9,326 nt of DNA from assembly GCA_012513425.1 (NCBI GenBank), contig JAAZCF010000280.1, positions 1 to 9,326 of the forward strand, written 5' to 3'. The DNA comes from Bacteroidales bacterium. GTDB taxonomy: Bacteria > Bacteroidota > Bacteroidia > Bacteroidales > UBA932. Positions 6,583 through 9,326 of the stretch are shown one piece after another; the stretch's first letter is position 1, and each line of letters begins with the position of its first letter. Under the pieces are notes generated by a model. It searched no databases, was not told where the DNA came from, and saw only the letters and a program-made list of their open reading frames with translations. Position numbers and translations under genes: made by a program.

Positions 6583-7275
6583 ATGAAAATACTTTCTAAA
6601 ATAGTTTTGTCATTAAGTGCCGCACTTGTATTGATGTCATTCACTCCTAAGGACGAAGAAAAATATGTAGCTCTTAGCTTTGATGATGGACCAAATCTTA
6701 TTACCACTCCGGCTATGCTGGATATGTTAAAAAAACACGATGTAGTGGCTTCTTTTTTTGTGGTTGGAGACAGTATCAATGACCAGACAAAAGAAGTTAT
6801 GAAAAGAGCTATTTCTCAAGGTTGCGAGATTGAGAATCACTCACGTACACATAATCATATGAATAGGATGGAGGAAGAGGCAGTAAAAGCTGAAATCAGC
6901 TTTACTTCTGCAGCAGTTGAGGAAGTGACAGGTCGCAAACCTGAATATTTTAGACCTCCATATATTTCTGTAAATCAAGATATGTATGATTGGATTGACC
7001 TTACCTTCATAAGTGGAAAAGGTTGTAATGATTGGGATGCTAAATATGACAAGGATTTTCGAGTTAATGGCTTGCTCAAGGCAGCTGAGCCAGGAACTAT
7101 CTTTTTACTTCACGATTTTGTTGGCAACGATGCCACAGTTCAAGCAATAGACGAGGTTATTCCTGCTTTGAAAGCGCAAGGTTACACATTTGTAACTGTT
7201 TCTCAACTTTTCAAATTATTGAAATCAGAAGGCGATGGGCAAACCATATATTCTGTAGTTCCGGATAACAGATAG
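6583..7275 (+). CDS. Exported polysaccharide deacetylase (NodB domain, CE4 family), 230 aa
   Basis: A carbohydrate esterase family 4 enzyme that removes N- or O-acetyl groups from a polysaccharide such as peptidoglycan, chitin fragments or xylan, using a metal ion. The N-terminus (residues 1-20) is a signal peptide. The NodB motifs appear in order: LSFDDGP (about 31-37) with catalytic base Asp34 and metal ligand Asp35, HSRTH (86-90) with metal ligands His86 and His90, RPPY (124-127), a Trp-containing motif near NDW (149-151), and FLLHD (174-178) with His177. All catalytic residues are present. The protein is little more than the domain itself. It is the first gene of an operon: one base separates its stop from the next start. 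The AT-rich leader shows no Shine-Dalgarno sequence, as is usual in this phylum. The true substrate cannot be read from the sequence. Confidence 0.92.
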   Translation: MKILSKIVLSLSAALVLMSFTPKDEEKYVALSFDDGPNLITTPAMLDMLKKHDVVASFFVVGDSINDQTKEVMKRAISQGCEIENHSRTHNHMNRMEEEAVKAEISFTSAAVEEVTGRKPEYFRPPYISVNQDMYDWIDLTFISGKGCNDWDAKYDKDFRVNGLLKAAEPGTIFLLHDFVGNDATVQAIDEVIPALKAQGYTFVTVSQLFKLLKSEGDGQTIYSVVPDNR

Positions 7276-7276
7276 T

Positions 7277-7822
7277 ATGAAAATTCTTCTTGAATTATTT
7301 TGGGTATTTTTAAAAATAGGTGCTTTTACTTTAGGAAGTGGCTATGCGATAGTGCCTGTAATCGAGAGGGAAATTGTTGATAAGAGACATTGGTTCGAAA
7401 GGGAAGATTTTCTAAATCAATTTACTTTAGCTCAATCTGCTCCCGGCCCGTTTTCCTTAAACACAGCTGTTTTTGTCGGATATAGGATGAAAGGATTTCG
7501 TGGGTCTTTGATTTCTGTGCTCGCACTTGTGATACCTTCGTTTGTCATTATTTTGCTGATAGCGATGTTTTTGGAAGGATTCAGAGAGAATCTATATGTG
7601 AATGCTGCTTTTAAAGCTTTGCGCCCTTGCGTTGTTGGTCTTATTGCAGTGCCTTGTATAAAGATGCTGATTAATATGAATATATGGCAGATATTGCTTG
7701 GACTAGCTGCTTTATTTCTTATCAGCTTTACCGGTATTTCTCCTATCTATATTTTGGTATTTGGAGCAATTCTTGGCATTTTCTTGTGCTATATTGGGGA
7801 AAAAAGGGGGCTTGAGCAATGA
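7277..7822 (+). CDS. chrA: Short CHR-family (chromate-type) transporter, first half of a pair
   Basis: A 181-residue membrane protein holding a single CHR domain. Family marks are FLKIGAFTLGSGYA (about 11-24), the W at 39 after the conserved 'E.EIV' segment, APGPFSLNTA (about 55-64) and VGYR (67-70), followed by hydrophobic segments to the C-terminus. Canonical ChrA has two such domains fused; here they are separate genes, as in the short-chain CHR (SCHR) pairs, which are thought to work as a heteromer. Characterised members export chromate, but many CHR proteins of anaerobes have unknown anion substrates, so the symbol reflects family only. It starts one base after the deacetylase stop, and its end overlaps the next start by 4 bases (ATGA), implying coupled translation. 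Confidence 0.88.
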   Translation: MKILLELFWVFLKIGAFTLGSGYAIVPVIEREIVDKRHWFEREDFLNQFTLAQSAPGPFSLNTAVFVGYRMKGFRGSLISVLALVIPSFVIILLIAMFLEGFRENLYVNAAFKALRPCVVGLIAVPCIKMLINMNIWQILLGLAALFLISFTGISPIYILVFGAILGIFLCYIGEKRGLEQ

Positions 7823-8343
7823 TATATCTTCAACTATTTTTGTCTTATTTGAAAATAGGTTTTTTTGGCTTTGGGGGTGGTTATGCGATGATTAGTCTCA
7901 TTAGCAATGAAATCGTTACTCAGCGCGGATGGCTCACTGAGACGCAATTGTCAGATATTGTTGCGGTATCTCAGATGACGCCCGGCCCAATTGCCATCAA
8001 TTGTGCAACCTATGTAGGATACACTGTCACTGGTTCTGTGTTTGGCTCTTTACTGGCTACTTTTGCCTGTTGTCTGCCGCCTCTGACCATCATGCTTGCT
8101 ATGACGATTTTCTATGTAAAAATCAAAGACAACAAGTATATGCACTCAGCTATGACATGGATGCGCCCTGCTCTGGTAGGCTTGATTGCTGCGGCGGCTG
8201 TCATGTTTGTGAATAAAGAGTCATTTTTCCATTGGAGCAGTATTATTATCTGTATTGTAAGTTTTGTCGCTGTCTGGAAAAAAGTTAATCCTATACTAGT
8301 AATGTTTGCTGCCGGAGTGGTGGGAATTATTCTCTATACATAA
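7819..8343 (+). CDS. chrA: Short CHR-family (chromate-type) transporter, second half of a pair
   Basis: A 174-residue partner of the preceding protein. It has its own CHR domain: LKIGFFGFGGGYA (about 11-23), the W at 38, TPGPIAINCATYVGY (about 54-68) and several later membrane segments, including one with an adjacent Cys-Cys pair (FACCLPP, about 82-88). Its GFGGGYA is closer to the family consensus than the TLGSGYA of the first half, so the two copies have diverged from each other, as expected for antiparallel halves of a heterodimer. The start overlaps the previous stop by 4 bases. The stop at 8341-8343 is followed at once by a hairpin terminator, so this is the last gene of the operon. Confidence 0.88.
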   Translation: MIYLQLFLSYLKIGFFGFGGGYAMISLISNEIVTQRGWLTETQLSDIVAVSQMTPGPIAINCATYVGYTVTGSVFGSLLATFACCLPPLTIMLAMTIFYVKIKDNKYMHSAMTWMRPALVGLIAAAAVMFVNKESFFHWSSIIICIVSFVAVWKKVNPILVMFAAGVVGIILYT

Positions 8344-8344
8344 T

Positions 8345-8382
8345 AAAAAAAGAGGCAACTAATTAAGTTGCCTTCTCTTTTA
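8345..8382. terminator. Bidirectional intrinsic terminator between convergent genes
   Basis: Perfect 7-bp stem GGCAACT (8354-8360) / AGTTGCC (8366-8372) with a 5-base AATTA loop, extended by one A-T pair. A run of seven A precedes it (8345-8351) and a T-rich stretch follows (8373-8381), so it can end transcription from both strands; the uninterrupted T tract favours the minus strand. It lies between the CHR operon and the DUF4380-like gene. Confidence 0.85.
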
Positions 8383-8397
8383 TGTGGATATTGAGAG

Positions 8398-9306
8398 TTA
8401 AAGCAATTCTTTAACTGCATTAACCAATTCATCACTTGGCTTGTCGCTTTTCACAGGTCTTACAAACCAACGAACAGTCCATGTGAGTGATTCACCTGGC
8501 TGAAGAATTTTGGAAGCTCCTTGATTCTCCAATTCAATATAAGTTTTTCCGGTGTTGTAGTATATTTCCAACTCGTCTTCACCATCAGCTGCTTCGCTGG
8601 TAGCAATATTATCAAAAGTTTTGAGGAAAAGGATACCATTATCAACGAAAGCTAACCAGCCTTCAGAGTCAGCAAACATTTTACGATTACGATTTTCTAC
8701 ATCATAAGGAAGCCAAACTATGTTGTTTTCTGCAAATTGGAAAGCCATGATGTCTGCTGGTCTAACTGTAGATTTTTCTGCAGCAAAAAACATAAGTCCG
8801 CCTCCGGGAACTCGACTGATTTCCCAAGGAGCAACAGCTTTTGCTTTGTCGGAAACATTTTTGATGGTGTAGTTGATAACAAAAGCACCTTTCTTTTTGT
8901 CTGTAGTATACTCCTTTATGAATTGATATGGGTATTTTTCGTCAGTTCCACTGGTCATGATGACAGATTTGCCTTTTAACTTGACTTGATACTCAGCACT
9001 ATCATATGTAACGATAGGAGGCCAGTTCCATTCTACTTGAGGACTTGGCCAAAATGTAGCACCATAATTATGAAGATTCTGGAAACGACCTACAGTAGGG
9101 GTCTTTTGAGCCAAAACTTCAGTATCACCAAGCTTTAAAGACACTACTCTTGCACCAAATTTGGCGGCAACAGTCATGGTAGCATCACCGACAGACAACA
9201 CATATAATGAGTCGTCAGGTGTATAAATTTTTTTATTGGCAGCATTTGCGGAGATAGACATACCTGCCAGCAAAAAAGTCAATGCAAATAAAGTTACTTT
9301 ATTCAT
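8398..9306 (-). CDS. Exported DUF4380-like protein with probable galactose-mutarotase-like fold, 302 aa
   Basis: The N-terminus is a clear signal peptide (residues 1-22, cleavage after ANA), so the product is periplasmic or surface-located. The body resembles DUF4380 proteins: an opening 'FGARVVSLKLGDTEVL' type segment (about 50-65) as in aldose-1-epimerase-like sheets, GATFWPSPQ with the Trp-rich WNWPP (about 82-97), PWEISRVPGGG (about 160-170), and an acidic-aromatic stretch YIELENQG (about 256-263) before the last strands. This fold is found in mutarotases and carbohydrate-binding domains, so sugar binding or isomerisation is a reasonable guess, but the mutarotase His residues are not evident to me. 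The DUF assignment is from memory of the pattern. The gene appears to stand alone; its promoter lies at or beyond the right edge, and its 3' end shares the terminator at 8345-8382. Confidence 0.8.
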   Translation of the reverse strand: MNKVTLFALTFLLAGMSISANAANKKIYTPDDSLYVLSVGDATMTVAAKFGARVVSLKLGDTEVLAQKTPTVGRFQNLHNYGATFWPSPQVEWNWPPIVTYDSAEYQVKLKGKSVIMTSGTDEKYPYQFIKEYTTDKKKGAFVINYTIKNVSDKAKAVAPWEISRVPGGGLMFFAAEKSTVRPADIMAFQFAENNIVWLPYDVENRNRKMFADSEGWLAFVDNGILFLKTFDNIATSEAADGEDELEIYYNTGKTYIELENQGASKILQPGESLTWTVRWFVRPVKSDKPSDELVNAVKELL

Positions 9307-9326
9307 TATTGATAAATTATATTATT

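Noticed and set aside
6510..6779. Upstream extension of the aminotransferase by about 90 residues
   Set aside because: It crosses the divergent promoter and runs antisense through the deacetylase gene; the added residues match nothing in the family, while the ATG at 6509 gives a normal length.
7277..8343. The two CHR genes as a frameshifted, broken long ChrA
   Set aside because: Each half has its own start and a complete CHR domain, and they overlap by ATGA, which fits the known paired short CHR arrangement.

Overview
The window looks like an ordinary chromosomal segment of a member of the Bacteroidota, most likely order Bacteroidales (Prevotella- or Muribaculaceae-like). Three things point there: promoter-like boxes of the Bacteroidota -7 type (TAnnTTTG; one has a correctly spaced -33 TTTG), start codons without clear Shine-Dalgarno sequences, and protein families typical of that group (an SGNH lipoprotein, a DUF4380-like secreted protein, a paired short CHR transporter, an mtgA-type transglycosylase). 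The genus is an inference; there is no rRNA or other marker to fix it.

Layout. At the left edge the first 115 codons of mtgA (minus strand) run out of the window. Divergent from it is a two-gene unit: an unrecognised secreted protein of 384 aa (448-1602), then an M15 zinc peptidase (1609-2274). After a 156-base gap comes an SGNH/GDSL-type lipoprotein (2431-3243). Its stop codon interlocks with that of a convergent three-gene minus-strand operon, transcribed as PLP aminotransferase (5304-6509), DUF362/2x[4Fe-4S] ferredoxin-like protein (4151-5290) and cation diffusion facilitator (3240-4139). From the same promoter region, in the other direction, runs a plus-strand operon: exported polysaccharide deacetylase (6583-7275) and two single-domain CHR (chromate-type) transporter halves (7277-7822 and 7819-8343). 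A hairpin terminator at about 8345-8382 separates it from a convergent minus-strand gene for a DUF4380-like exported protein (8398-9306).

How the genes fit together. Three genes act, or plausibly act, on the cell envelope or its glycans: mtgA polymerises glycan strands, the M15 enzyme probably trims peptides, and the deacetylase removes acetyl groups from a polysaccharide. The SGNH lipoprotein may be a surface esterase. The minus-strand operon joins amino-acid metabolism, an iron-sulphur protein and a metal exporter; the joint role is not evident.

No tRNA, rRNA, CRISPR array, insertion sequence, phage gene or recognisable defence system was seen. I see no convincing undescribed multi-gene system. 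The best leads are the unknown secreted protein, the Cys/His-rich tail of the DUF362 protein beside a metal exporter, the altered GDS motif in the lipoprotein, and the deacetylase-CHR operon.
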